64,000 bases of DNA, taken from positions 248,001-312,000 of the forward strand of contig JAEBUN010000044.1 of the NCBI GenBank assembly GCA_023014365.1. The letters run 5' to 3'. This document shows positions 25,255 to 44,020 of the stretch, piece by piece (positions within the stretch are counted from its first letter, which is position 1; every line of letters begins with the position of its first letter). This DNA is from Lepiota brunneoincarnata. Its lineage: Eukaryota; Basidiomycota; Agaricomycetes; Agaricales; Agaricaceae. Under the pieces are notes generated by a model that searched no databases, had not been told where the DNA came from, and worked only from the letters and a program-made list of their open reading frames with translations. Made by a program: the position numbers and the translations under genes.

Positions 25255-26890
25255 TAGCCTAGTTATGTGATATGCGCCATGGTAATCATCAGAGGGGCTC
25301 GGGACAACAAAATTAATATCAGGAAATCCTGTAGTATCCTGCAGAAAATCAGCCAGGCTGTCCCAATTTGATCCCAGTTTCCTTTGATCCTTTCAGCTGT
25401 AAGGATGGTCATCGCAGAGCCGCCAGCACCCACTACACCAAAGGGAACATAACAGAACACGCTAGGTGTTCTGTAGAGCACATCGGCCCCAGGGCCCACC
25501 TTTGTAATGCACCACTATGAGTGGTTCAATCACTTGCAATCCCGATTTTTAAGAGCAATCAACAGGCGATAGGGGTTGAAACGCTGATTTCGCGAGTGTT
25601 GGGCTATCCGTAGCCCCAATAAGTTTTGTGAGCAGTGGTGGCAGGACCCCAGAGAGTCCCCATAGAAGGACCAACCCACGGGGACGGGGGTTGAATCCTG
25701 CACCTCAGGAGGGCTCTGTGGTTCAAGTGTTGGAGGCCCCAGGCTGGACAGGGCCCCTATTCTAGAGTCAAGGTCGGAGTCAATCCTGGGACAAGGGGAG
25801 GAGCGGTCGGTGGGCTAGTCTGTCATCGTGTGGACTTGTGTGTAACCGCCTGACATAGCACTTCTTATCAGCCCATATCTTGTTGATTTCAGTGATCAGC
25901 AATCCAAAAAAGGACACGAAAATAAAATAAAATAAACTGTGGTTTTGAGGTTGGATCCTCGGAGACAAAAAAAATTCATCAGACCAAGTGTCAGTCAAGT
26001 CAAGGTCTGAGGAAAACGGGACAAATTTGGGGCTGATCTGGCTGATTTTTGGTGGGACAGAAAACCTGAAAAGCGGCCGATTTGGGATTGGTGTTTGTAG
26101 GGGCTTTTTAGGGTCCTATTGATGATCAAACTGTTTTTTAGGTATCCTACCCACAGTGGTCATAGATGAGGGATAAAAGGCTGCATTGACTTCGGTCTAT
26201 AACTCCTATCTGTTGTCTTTAACCTGTTCATTTATTCCCACCTCCCATCCGGGAACATGTGCAACATTAAGAAGTATGTTTTCAGCTATGAATTCCAGCT
26301 GGGGTCGTCCTGATTACTCTTTTCGACAGAACATTGTATGGATACTTGTGCCCACGTCTGAGGAGGGGGAGAGTGAGGTATGGTCACACGGGCTATGGGG
26401 TATGCAGCCGCAGAGTTATGTTTTCCTATCTGTGTATTCTGTGCTGACTCCTTTATGTTATGAACAGCCTGGCACAGTCGTAAGTATTGTAGGTCCCACC
26501 CGTTCACGAGGTGCTTATTAGACATTCATCAGACCCAATGCAACGAACGAGCGACATGTGTTGTGCATCCAGATCACATAGTCTCTTGCAAACCACCTTG
26601 CGGGCACCCGAGGCACGGGTATGCCATCTTATAACCCCAATGAGCCACACGCAAACACATTAACTGTTTATTCTGAATCTTCCATAGGTTTAAATATGAC
26701 ATTAAATGTGAGATTGACTATGGGATTCCACGCCCTACGGAACTTATGCTTCTATCTCAGTTGTTCAAACAGACCACCCATGCGATAACTGCGGTGGCTG
26801 GTAACATAATCCGGTCCGAGCAAACTTGTTTGCCCGTCGGAGGATAGCTTGACGAGTCATGCAAGCTCACATAGACAATCCATCTTACGA
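25255..26890. repeat. R1 repeat, copy A
   Basis: First of three copies of a repeat about 1.6 kb long. Landmarks shared with copy B are AATCATCAGAGG near 25285, CCTGTAGTATCC near 25328, CAGGCTGTCCCAATTTG near 25352, ACACGCTAGGTGTTCTGTAG near 25457, AGCACTTCTTATCAGCC near 25857, and a 3' block with GGGATTCCACGC near 26720. Several conserved patches look like former exons: an intron-like acceptor CCATAG near 26685 is followed by codons reading YGIPR. All reading frames are interrupted. Confidence 0.85.
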
Positions 26891-26892
26891 GG

Positions 26893-28530
26893 ATGTAGCC
26901 TAGCTGTGTCATATCCACTGTGGCAATCATCAGAGGACTCAGGACAATAAATTAATATTAGGAAAATCCTGTAGTATCCCACAGAAAATCAACCAGGCTG
27001 TCCCAATTTGGTCCCAGCTTCATCTGATCCTTCAGCTGTAAGCATGGTCATTACAGAGCCACCGGCAACCATTACATCAAAAGGGACATAACAGAACACG
27101 CTAGGTGTTCTGTAGTAGAGGTAAGCTCAGGCTTACATCGGCCCACTTCGTAAAAAAAAAAGATCCACACACCGCTATGAGTGGTCCAATCGCTCGCAAT
27201 CCTGACATCACGAGCAATTAACAGCCCCCACAAATCACAACAGGTAGTCGGGTTGAAACACCGATTCCGCGAATGTTCGGCTATCCATGCCCCCCAATAA
27301 GTTTTGTGGGCGTGGCGGGACCCCGGAAAGTCCCTATCGAAGGATTGATCTGCTAGGGGACGAGGTTGCACAAAATTTGGCTGCGAGATCGGATCCGCAC
27401 CTCAGGGGGGCTCTGTGATTCAAACTTTGGAGACCTCAGGCTGGACAAAGCCCCCAGTCTAGAGTCAAGGTCAGAGACAAGGAAGAGTGGTCTGTGGGGG
27501 TGGTCTGCCATCGCGTGAACTTGTGTGTAGCTGCTTGACATAGCACTTCTTATCAGCCTATATCTAGCTGATTTCGGTGATCAGCGATCCAAAAAGGGCA
27601 TGAAATTTTAAAAATTTGTGGTTTCAAGGTTTGATCTTCAAATATGAACAAAACATCATCAAACCCAGTGTCAGTCAAGGTCGGAGGAGAACAGGACAAA
27701 TTTGGGCTGATTTGGCTGATTTTGATGGGACAGAAAGCCTGAAAAGCGGCCGATTCGAGTTTTAGGGTCCCATGATGATCAAACTTTATTTTAGGTACCC
27801 CACAGTGGTCATAGATGATGGGATAAAAGTTTGCCTCCGTCTATAATTCTATCTTTTGTCTTCAACTTGGTTCATCTATCCCCAACTCCCATCCGAAGAC
27901 ATGTGCGACGAGGAGGGGTATGTTCTCAGTTAAATTCCAGCTGGCATCGTGATAGTCACTCTCCTTCGATAGGAAAAGCACCCATTACTTGTGTCAAAAT
28001 GAGATAGGCGCAAGGCGGTATGGTCACAAGCACATAAAGGCAATGCAGCCTCAAGGCTATGTTTCCCTATCCGTGCATTTTGTACTGACTCCTTTGCACT
28101 ATGAATAGCGCACTGCGTTTGTAAGTATTGCGGGTCCTACCCGTGCATTAAATACTTATTAGACACCCATCAGGTTCCATGCGACGAACCAGAAACATGT
28201 GGGAGCCACCCAGACCACAGAAGCCATTGCAAAGGACCTTGCAGTCACCCAAAGCACTTGTATGCCATCCTATAACCCCTATGAGCCACACGCATACATA
28301 CTAACTGTTATTTTTCACTCTCCCATAGAATTCAATTGAAGGAGCGGAGTGAGTTTGGCTATGGGATTCCACGCTTTGGGGAACTCATGTTTCTATCTCA
28401 GAGCGTGTAAGACATTCGTGCCGTGCCTGCATTAGAAAATTATACTTCGGCTATTGAGAAGGGTTGGCTGCTCTCCGGAGCTCGGGTTAATGAGGCACGC
28501 AAGCTCACGCAGACAATCTGTCTTTCAAAT
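26893..28530. repeat. R1 repeat, copy B (tandem with copy A)
   Basis: Begins almost directly after copy A, giving a tandem pair with a period of about 1.64 kb. It shares the ACACGCTAGGTGTTCTGTAG palindrome-containing block near 27097, the AGCACTTCTTATCAGCC block near 27542 and the GGGATTCCACGC block near 28364. Divergence from copy A is considerable and includes indels, so the duplication is old. Confidence 0.85.
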
Positions 28531-29047
28531 TATACGAGGATCACAACACCGACAGGAATGACAAGGAAGGGGACCCATTAACTGAATAATGGCATAGTTA
28601 GACGCAGTCTGCATTGGGAATTGAAAGATAATATACTACGTATTCAATCTCGACGCTAGAACTCACTATGTACTACGTAGCGAGGTTAGCGTAGTATTAG
28701 TGAAATAGTAAGATAAGGTACTCGCTTCAGGTCTTGACGCGAGAACTGAAGTGGGACTAGATGCATAGTACGGTACTTTATACGACACTGCTCCTTCCAA
28801 TGCTTACCAGGTAAACAATAAGCACAATACCACCAACATGACAAGAGTGAGCGAGAGAGACAAAACGAGAGGCATAGAAAATGTAAAGGACATGCCAGCG
28901 AAATGGAAGCCAGGACTCGGCACGCATTCGCGAGCCCCGACAGAAATGTGTGTGAAATGAAGAAGTGAACAAACATTGGCAGTTATGGAAGACGGATGGA
29001 CATACTTGGACCGTTAGAGTAGCAACGTTGCATATATTATATAGATA
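28531..29047. other. Unique spacer between R1 copy B and R2 copy 2
   Basis: No gene is recognised. The motif TACGTA occurs several times (near 28637 and 28672-28677) together with a short GTACTACG-like repetition. Confidence 0.45.
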
Positions 29048-30175
29048 TCGTCTAAACTCAGGTGCGCCAGAATACCAGCATCAGCATCGTGATGGGCTGC
29101 TACATGTCTACGTTGGAATGATTTAACTTCCAGCTTAGTGGGGGCGCAAGGAATTCCCACCTCTAGTAACAGACCAGTTCGCCCCCGAGCTTCGCAACGC
29201 CAAAGACTTCCCGAACAATATACGATAAATCCCCCGCCTTTTCTTTCTTTCGATTAAGACATTCTTTTCCTTCTGCGAAAGCTCTTTCTGCCACTGGTCT
29301 ATCTCAATCAGAAAATGGTACGAGTATGAGCTTGAGCGTCAAGTCCATACGACAGGAAGGACCTTCGAGCCTATCTTTCAGAGCTTGCAGATGATTCTGG
29401 GCAACTTTGGAGGAACAGAAGCGAAAGCAGAGACTGCGGCCTTGGTCGAAACCAGTTTGCATTCCAGAGTAGACATACACTTAAAGGTACAGGACAGAAT
29501 AGCTACTGTGGCTGCTATTATGAGTCACCCTAAGCGTGAATAATGATTAATGTAAATACCAGCTACATGGGTGTTGTGTGTGTACTAATCCTGATCTGAT
29601 CGACTGCTTCTTGCGAAGGCTGGACGTTAAACATATTTCCCGGCACGAACACCGCTTAATGCTTAATGCCTACCACCCAATGTAGATAGCCAGGCCAACG
29701 TGGGCGCTACCATCATTATTGACGAACGAAGGTGGCACCAAGTGCTTATTGCCGGACCTCCTCCCTTAATTGGGCCGCCAGGTGCTCCTCCTTGACTCTC
29801 TTCTCACAATTGGTCTCTGTTGTCCCAAAGGTCGACTAAAGTATATAATCACGGGTGGAGATGATTTTCCGACCCATCTAGGCACCTGGCATCAGCTCTC
29901 TTCACCGATGCTTATAATACAATGATTGTAAGAAAACCCGCTTGCAGGGATGTGGTTAAAGGGGGGGCACAGTATAAAATTGTCCGCGGTTGGGAGTCCG
30001 GATAGAAACAAATGTGTGGGCTTGAACAGCTGGGTGAAGCTTATATCCCTCCGCTTAGTGGTCGTTGGGAAAACTCCAGTCTGCTATGATAAGCGACGGA
30101 TGGGCCAGTGTGGTACATGCCGTCGTTGCCGGTACCTTGCATGGGTGTGATGTAGAGTTCAAAATAAGAGCTCTC
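29048..30175. repeat. R2 repeat, copy 2
   Basis: Second copy of the R2 unit in direct orientation with 22463-23655. A roughly 100-base stretch near 29450-29570 is absent from copy 1, and sequence near 29900 is shortened. It runs straight into R1 copy C, whereas copy 1 is separated from R1 copy A by 1.6 kb. R2-R1 may therefore once have been a single larger unit. Confidence 0.8.
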
Positions 30176-30184
30176 GGACTTTGA

Positions 30185-31330
30185 TGGCCGTAAGGTCGGA
30201 TCCGCACCTCAGGGGGTTCGGAGGTTCAAAAATCGGAGGCCCCCGTTCTAGAGTCAGCGTCGGAGTCAGCTCTGGGTCTAAAGGAGGAGCAGCCGGTGGG
30301 GTGGTCTGTGATGGCGTAAACTTGTGTGTAACTGCTTGATATAGCACTTCTTATCAGCCCATATCTTGCTGATTTCAGCGATAAGCGATCCAAAAAGGGC
30401 ACAAAATTTAAGAAACCTGTGGTTTCAAGGTTGGATCCTCAAATTTGGACAAAGATTCATCAAACCCAGTGTCAGTCAATCTCAGAGGGACACAGGGTAA
30501 AATAGGGCTGATTTGGCTGATTTTGGTGGGACCGAAAACCAGAAGAGCAGCTGATTTGGGATTGGTCCTCTGTGGGGGCTTTCCAGGGTCCTATGATGAT
30601 GATCAAACTTTATTTTAGATACCCTGCAGTTGTAACGGGTGAGGGATAAAAGAATGGACTAACTTCCGTCCATAACTCTATCTGTTGTCTTCACCCTGTT
30701 TATTTACTCCCACGCCCCATCTGAAGACATGTGCAAAGAGGAGCAGTATGTTCTCAGCTATGAATTTAGCTGGCATCGTGATGATCGCTCTCTTCGGTAG
30801 GGAGGTGACCCAATACTTGTGCCAAGATGAGAAAGGCAAACTGTGGCGGGGTCACACGCACAAGGGGGTATGCAGCTATGTTTTCCTATCCGTGCATTTT
30901 GTACTGACTCCTTTGCACTATGAATAGCCCACTACGTTTGTAGGTATTGCAGGTCCTACCCGTCCATTAAATGCTTATTGGACATCCATCAGATTGAATG
31001 CGACGAACCAAAAACATGTGGGAACCACTCCGACCACCAACGCCATTGCAAAGTACCTTGCAATCACCTAAAGTACAAGTATGCCATCTTATAACCCCTA
31101 TGAGCCACGCGCATACACACTGACTGTTTATTTTTTACTGTTCCATAGGCTTAAATTGAAGAGACCGAGTGAGGTTAGCTATGGGATTCCACGCTTTAGG
31201 GAACTTATGTTTCTATCTCAGACCCTGTAAGGGACGCGTGCTATACCTGCGCTGCCAAACTGCGTTTCCTATGCAAAACAAAGTTGCCTACTCGTCGGAA
31301 CTCGTGTTAATGAGGCATTGTTGATGGAGA
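30185..31330. repeat. R1 repeat, copy C, 5'-truncated
   Basis: This copy matches copies A and B from about 430-500 bases into the unit to the end. It begins at the block reading CGCACCTCAGG near 30203, and ends with GGGATTCCACGC near 31182 and a TTAATGAGGCA tail. The first part of the unit, with the ACACGCTAGGTGTTC block, is missing. This copy keeps the longest coding-like patches: codons reading AGPTRPLNAYWTS near 30950, and an acceptor followed by YGIPRFRELMFLSQ near 31185. Confidence 0.8.
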
Positions 31331-31861
31331 GCGAGCAACCACACGGGGCAAACCAACTGTCTGAGTGATCGCAAAGGTACGCGCGTTTGGCTTTTTATTT
31401 AAATTTGATCTAATTTGATCTCCAGGCTTGAGATAGGCCATAATCTGCCAGATCCTGGTATCCGACCCCACCTCGAATTCGACATCCACGGATTTTGTCC
31501 GTCATTCTATTTGATCCACACAGTTGGTGCTGTGTTCGAAATAAATGGCCACACCTCCGTGCGTATCATATGTATAAGGGGCCTCGAGTCGATTTCCCGA
31601 AGTTTCGGAAATCCCGTCCCTGCATTAGACATATTCCGTATCTCCACGTTTTTCCCGTTGAACCCCGGACCTGGCTTTACGCTCCCTGATCCATTTCTTC
31701 CCAATGATATGCGACATTGAGTTGTATATTCGTCTCGGCTGATGGTGGATTGATCCGCATCACCCAATCACGTGCTCGCCATCATTAGATATTACTTTGG
31801 ACCAGCACGCCATAATCTATCACCTTCCTTCCCACCTCTCATCCACATATATCTGTTCACC
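31331..31861. other. Intergenic: promoter side of malate dehydrogenase
   Basis: Separates the repeat array from the gene block. No coding signal is seen. Sequence just before 31862 is CT-rich with the start context CACCATGG, which is good for a fungal start codon. Confidence 0.5.
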
Positions 31862-33351
31862 ATGGTCAAGGCTGTCGTTCTCGGAGCTGCTGGTATGTCT
31901 CGTTAGCATCCAGCGATCTCGTTTAGATGACCTCACAGTACCTCAGGCGGCATTGGCCAACCTTTGTCCCTTCTTTTGAAGGGGAACCCCCTTATCGACG
32001 AGGTATTTGATCTCAGTGTCGGCAGGGAATGTCGCGTTCAATTCATTCGTGCAGCTCGGCCTTTACGATATTGTAAACACCCCTGGTGTCGCTGCCGATC
32101 TCTCCCATATCTCCACTCCCGCCAAAGTCGAGGGTTACCTGCCTCCTGACGATGGACTTGCCAAGACCCTCAAAGGCGCCGATATTGTTGTCATTCCCGC
32201 GGGTATACCCAGGAAACCCGGCGTATGTGATCTTTAGCGGCTTTGTTCAGGACGCTGATACTGATCCTGAGCCCTCATCAGATGACAAGGTAACCTTTCC
32301 ACGAACTCCTTTTCCTACCTAGTAACTCAGAATATATCACAACCAGAGATGACTTGTTCCAGGTGTGTTTGATCTGGCGGTTTTTGATCATTGCTGATTT
32401 TTTTCGATAGAAAAATGCTGGGATAGTACAAGGCCTAGCCACCGGGGTTGCAACTTGTTGCCCTAAGGCTTTTGTCCTCGTCATTTCTAACCCCGTTAAT
32501 TCCACTGTACCTATTGTCGCTGAAGTCTTCAAGAAGCACGGTGTCTTTGACCCTAAACGGTAATTCAGACTGTCGTGTCTTCTTTTTCATTCCCGCGAGT
32601 GTTTACGCATATACACTAGCCTGTTCGGCGTCACAACTCTAGATGTTGTCCGCGCATCGACCTTCGTTGCAGAGAAGCTCGGTGACCTTTCCCTGGCAAA
32701 AGACATTGTTGTTCCCGTCGTTGGCGGTCACAGCGGTGTTACAGTGAGCTGTTGAGATGGTCTTTGTATCGCCTGGCCTAATGTTTCCTAGATCGTCCCT
32801 CTTCTTTCTCAATCATCCCACCCCTTGCCTTCCGGCCTCTCCACTACCGATTATGAGAGTCTTGTCAAGCGCATCCAGTTCGGTGGTGACGAGGTTGTGA
32901 AAGCAAAGGGCGGTGAGGGTTCTGCCACCTTGTCCATGGCCTATGCTGGTGCCGAGTTCACGGCTAAGGTTTTGAGAGCACTCAAGGGAGAGAAAGGGCT
33001 CGTTGCTCCGAGCTATGTCAGCCTGGATGCTGACCCTGAGGGCCGTGCTGCCCTCATCAAAGAGCTTGGGAAGGAGTTGGCTTATTTCTCCTCCAATATT
33101 CAGCTCGGGGTATGTTTCCCAGCCCTCTCCGAAACCAAACTCTAACCTACCAACTTTGCATAGCCGGAGGGTATTGTCAAGATTAATCCCCTTGGCAAAA
33201 TATCCGAGCCCGAGCGTGCGCTCGTCAAGGCCGCCATCCCGGAGTTGATCACCAACATCTCCACCGTAAGTTGAGAACCGGGCTCGGTGCTTAAATATTC
33301 TGAGGTTCGCACATACAGGGTGTTAGTTTCGTGACCGAAGCGAGGCTCTAA
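31862..33351 (+). CDS. Malate dehydrogenase, NAD-dependent, 10 exons
   Basis: Ten exons join in frame to a 334-residue protein: 31862-31892, 31947-32002, 32055-32222, 32282-32289, 32347-32362, 32411-32559, 32620-32743, 32792-33109, 33164-33265 and 33319-33351. It interconverts malate and oxaloacetate with NAD. Visible motifs are the nucleotide-binding loop [15 protein letters not shown] (residues 8-22), LYDIVNTPG, the mobile loop [23 protein letters not shown], and the catalytic VVGGHSG with its histidine, followed by PLLSQ. No mitochondrial presequence precedes [10 protein letters not shown] and there is no SKL tail, so a cytosolic form is most likely. Exons 4 and 5 are only 8 and 16 nt and encode the MTRDDLFQ loop. 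The gene is intact, in contrast to several neighbours. Confidence 0.96.
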
Positions 33352-33612
33352 TCGGATCCTCGTTACTTCTTTTTTTTTCGATCCTGTTAGCTAGAATTCA
33401 AGTCAAGTCAGAATGCTGTACTTTTAGACGATGCCTGGGAAATCGTGTACATATTACACGCCTTGTGTGGAGGGAAGTTCTGAGCAGCACGGTGCAGACA
33501 CTATTTTTAGCTGGGGCGCCGGACGACGTTCTTATCAGGCTGAAACAAATCCAAGTGGTTCACTTTGTTTCAACGCTTTCTTGTCGTGTCTGAAATCGTC
33601 GCACTCTTGACC

Positions 33613-34740
33613 ATGGCGGCACGTCTGATGCAAGTTCCCAGTGCTACGTTCAACGAGCGCCTCATACAACGCAGCGGTTCAGGCGAGACTGACATTTCGT
33701 CCAACAATTCGGGGCTCGCAACTCCCCAAGATGAAGATGGTCAGCCACTTGTAGTTGACATGAAACAAGCGGCGAGGGAATTGGCTATTAGCATGGCTAG
33801 GAGGTGTTCCATGGGAGGCGAAGAGGAGCGCCAAGTATTACATGAGGAACCTTCTGTCCTAGGTTTGGAGGAGAGTCGAGTTGTAAAAGTTCCAGTAAGT
33901 GTGCCGCCAGACAACTCATTCGACTGGGTTTCTGAACGAATATAGTCTGTGATTGTGTCGAGAGTTTTGTCGTCTGAATCAGGTTCGAGCGTTCCACAGT
34001 CGCCAGAGTTCGAGGATCCTGAGATCACGCATGCTCGGGCGAAAGTGAGTTTATGTCCGCTGCCCTGAAAGTCTACTGATTATGCAGGTCATGTACAATA
34101 TGCCGAATAGGCATATATCGATTGAGGTGCAGGGTCACAAGGACGAGGTGAGATTGTTCAGCCCTTGCGGCTCTGTCGCCAACCAATGATGTACCGTACA
34201 AAGATTTCCAGCAAGAAGGATCTGTTAGAGACAGGAGAACAATTCGAACCAGGGGCAGGGTTAAGCTCACTCTTCGACGGAAAATGGACAGCAGGCCGCA
34301 TTTACAAGGGCTCGCTTCGAGTGATCTTCTTCCTTCCTTGGTGCATTGCTGTTGGTGGAGGCATCGTCCTATGCCCGAAACAACTGGACACTATCACCTT
34401 CCACACGGGGTTTCTTGAACCACTTTCTGGGATACATCGTTTTGCGCACTGGGCGGATCGAGGCTCCGAGCATATAGTGATCTTTGTGACCTTCATCGGG
34501 TTCCTCGTTTGGCTGCAGCCGGCCACTGGCATTTCTCTCGCCTGTGCTACTGTTGCATTCTGCGTCAACGCTTGGTGTGACTTTCGTTTGGATCCAACAA
34601 TCCCGCTGGGCGAGGATGATCAGCAGAGCATTTATCTTTCTGCAACTCGATTGTGGCTCACGGACGAGTTTATGAACCTTCGCAAGACAGGGGGGGGTTA
34701 TATTCTTGAGGAGGTGCGGGAGAATTTGGAGGTCAACTGA
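33613..34740 (+). CDS. Unassigned membrane protein
   Basis: Starts at the ATG at 33613 (MAARLMQVPSATF). Exons 33613-33894, 33946-34044 and 34088-34147 join in phase 0 through clear GTAAGT/GTGAGT donors. The last exon starts near 34200 and ends at the stop at 34740, but I cannot find an acceptor that keeps frame exactly. The N-terminal half is polar and Ser/Glu-rich. The C-terminal half has hydrophobic segments VIFFLPWCIAVGGGIVLC and HIVIFVTFIGFLVWL...GISLACATVAFCV, giving two or three membrane helices, then a polar tail ending RENLEVN. I know no function. It ends 243 bp before the ABC transporter start on the same strand. Confidence 0.65.
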
Positions 34741-34983
34741 GCTCTTTTTTTTATCACCGGAAGCGAGCCGCTATCTCAAGATTGTGTCCTCTAGTCCCTG
34801 ATCTTGTGTCCTATATACCAGTTCTATTCGTGTTGTATTTGTCTGCGGTTATAGTTGTGTGGCTGTGCAAATCCATCATCTTTAGTCAGACTGAACCAGT
34901 TGCCTTTTCTGATCGGAGGAAGACGGCAAACTTGTCACGCATTGCTTCTTTGCGCTCTTCCAGGTAATTCCTAACCACCAATC

Positions 34984-41993
<7,010 letters not shown>

Positions 41994-41999
<6 letters not shown>

Positions 42000-42025
42000 T
42001 CTTTCTAGACCTTGATCTTTCTAGA
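41994..42025 (+). repeat. Short tandem duplication over the ABC gene stop
   Basis: The 16-base unit ccttgatctttctaga occurs twice in a row, the first copy covering the stop codon region. It is a small local duplication in the 3' UTR. Confidence 0.85.
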
Positions 42026-42156
42026 TATACAACTCTGATATAAATGGATTTGTGTTTTGCCAATATACAAACTAGGGGTTGCGTTCCTCACCTTGCAACT
42101 GCGATGCTCTCTAATGTTGCAAGTAATGAAATTGATCGGAGGAGAGTCCAAAAATG

Positions 42157-44020
42157 CTACAGGATATTGAAGAAAGAATACAGGAGATAATAACGGCTAC
42201 GCCAGCCGGACAACAGGAACTTGATCACGCTCCCATGAATATCCTCTGCCTCAATGTCGAAGCCCAAATTCCCCTCCGTATCTCCTGAGAGCTCACCCTC
42301 GACAGGAGTAATAGATTGAGGTGATGATGCTTGTGCCTCATGACCCGAAACCATCTCCCAGGCACTAGAATCCACCTCTGCAAACGTATTCTTGAACGCC
42401 CTAGTCCATGCGCGTCGAGCTACCTTGCTCCTTGGCATTGCCGCTTGCTCGATATGTACAAAGACACCCCGAGTGAAGCTCGGGTCCGAGTTTCGTTCAC
42501 AGACGTCGTGCGAAGAAGAGGTAGGGCTGCGACTGTTCAGGTACCTCCCGACTACGTTCTTTGTGGCGGTTAGTGTACACTTGCTGTCTGATGGAAGGGA
42601 GACCGTAATGGGCGGCGGATTGGTGCTGGATTCGGATTCGGATTCGGATCCGGATTTGGTGGGGTTGAAGGCGAGGCGGAGTTGTTCCTTGAGACGTTTG
42701 ACTGGACGGTCAATTGGGTCGGTGTACCAAGTGTTGTTCGCTATTTCAGGATATTTTTTTGGATGTGAGTCTCTTTCAGGAGGAGAAAGGATGTGGAATT
42801 GGGTACTTACCAAGACCAGTAGAAAGGAAGATGTCGTCCTTAGGACAAGTTGACTTTGCCTTGCCGTGGAATTGGATAAAGGCGCAGGAGGACGAAGGGC
42901 AGCCGCCATGTCGTGCTTGCCACTCCCAAATTGCGCTATTAGCATCAAAGAATGGCTCAAGCTAGGAAAAAACAATCGATTCATAAGTCTTGGATTTTGC
43001 GCGTGACAAGAGGAGGGGGGGAGGGAGAGACTGAATGCCCTACATACATCATTGTGGGCAGGGATCCGTCTTGTAGTAGATCGTTCGTGTTGAGTGAGAG
43101 GGGATGCAACCTGATGGGACGCGGAAGGCGGGCCGCATGCGTCCAGGTATCAGTAGGCTTTTTGCACCTGTCGTTTTGAATAGGTGTGCTGCCTGTGGTG
43201 GGGTGCCGAGGTCATAAAATGGATGAGGAGCGGAGAGGTGGAGATAGCGGGCGACACTGTCGCGTGACAGGGGGACCGCCATAAACCCCCACCCTTTTTC
43301 ATATCGCTCGGTGCACGGAGAGATGGTCCGTTCATATAGGACACAGAATGAGTGTCCATCACTATCCATAAATGGATTGGCTGCATAGAGGCCTTGGAGA
43401 ATTGGAGGGACGACTGCAGCGGTGCAATTGTTATGGGTGGAAAGGAGGGTGGTGGTGGCTTCAAACCAAGCTTCACGCTGCATTCGGGTTGGTTGAGCCT
43501 CCAGATAGGATATTTCGTCGTAGTAGTCATCGGGGACTGTGTGTTTCCCGAGGCAATGCATGAGAGCTCCGAACGTACGAGAAGACCCGAAGCAAGCCTC
43601 GGTTGGGGATAATTGAGGGAGATTGGAATTAGAAAGAAGAAAGCCAAACAAGAGATGTATCCATTGTGAGGCGAGCATTATGCAATTCGTCTGCTTTGGT
43701 GCGGGGAGCAGGTTAGAAAGAGAAGAGCAACGAAGAGTAGGAACGTGTTTGTGGCACTCAACATACCGTTTCGACATGAGGCGCATTTCCTTGACTCGAG
43801 GCTTTAGCTTTGCTATATTTGCTTTCCAGGCTCCATCGTTTTCGCAGCACAGACGTTGGACAAGAACCTTGAAAGCTTGTAAGGCCGTCCCAGCCAAATT
43901 CACCCGCACGTGACCGGTCGTACTTCCTTCAGAGGGCTCAATCCTGGTGCTCCCTGAGCCTCCAAGCCCGTCGGTGCAAGATTGTTTTGGCTTTCTACCC
44001 GGCCGTACACCGACATTCAT
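42157..44020 (-). CDS. Unrecognised multi-exon protein
   Basis: The minus-strand start at 44020 gives MNVGVRPGRKPKQS. A long open frame runs to about 43049 and contains an N-terminal Gly/Ser/Thr part, a helical stretch (AFKVLVQRLCCENDGAWKAN), then DDYYDEISYLEAQPTRMQRE, LQGLYAANPFMDSDGHSF and LFKTTGAKSLLIPGRMRPAF. A further exon starts near 42930 (GSGKHDMAAALRPPAPLS...) and joins across an intron at about 42743-42811 to NNTWYTDPIDRPVKRLKEQLRLAF, then an acidic Ser-rich repeat encoded by GGATTC units, and ends near 42157. An intron around 43680-43755 is likely, but its junction was not resolved. No domain, signal peptide or membrane segment is recognised. It is convergent with the ABC transporter, the stops lying about 160 bp apart. 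Confidence 0.55.

Noticed and set aside
25255..28530. R1 tandem copies as LTRs of one retrotransposon
   Set aside because: The copies are adjacent with almost no internal sequence, and no TG...CA ends, primer site or polymerase were seen.
43150..43647. Second minus-strand frame overlapping the unrecognised gene
   Set aside because: The alternative frame is Pro/Ser-rich noise. The longer frame has more protein-like composition and a plausible intron near 42743-42811.
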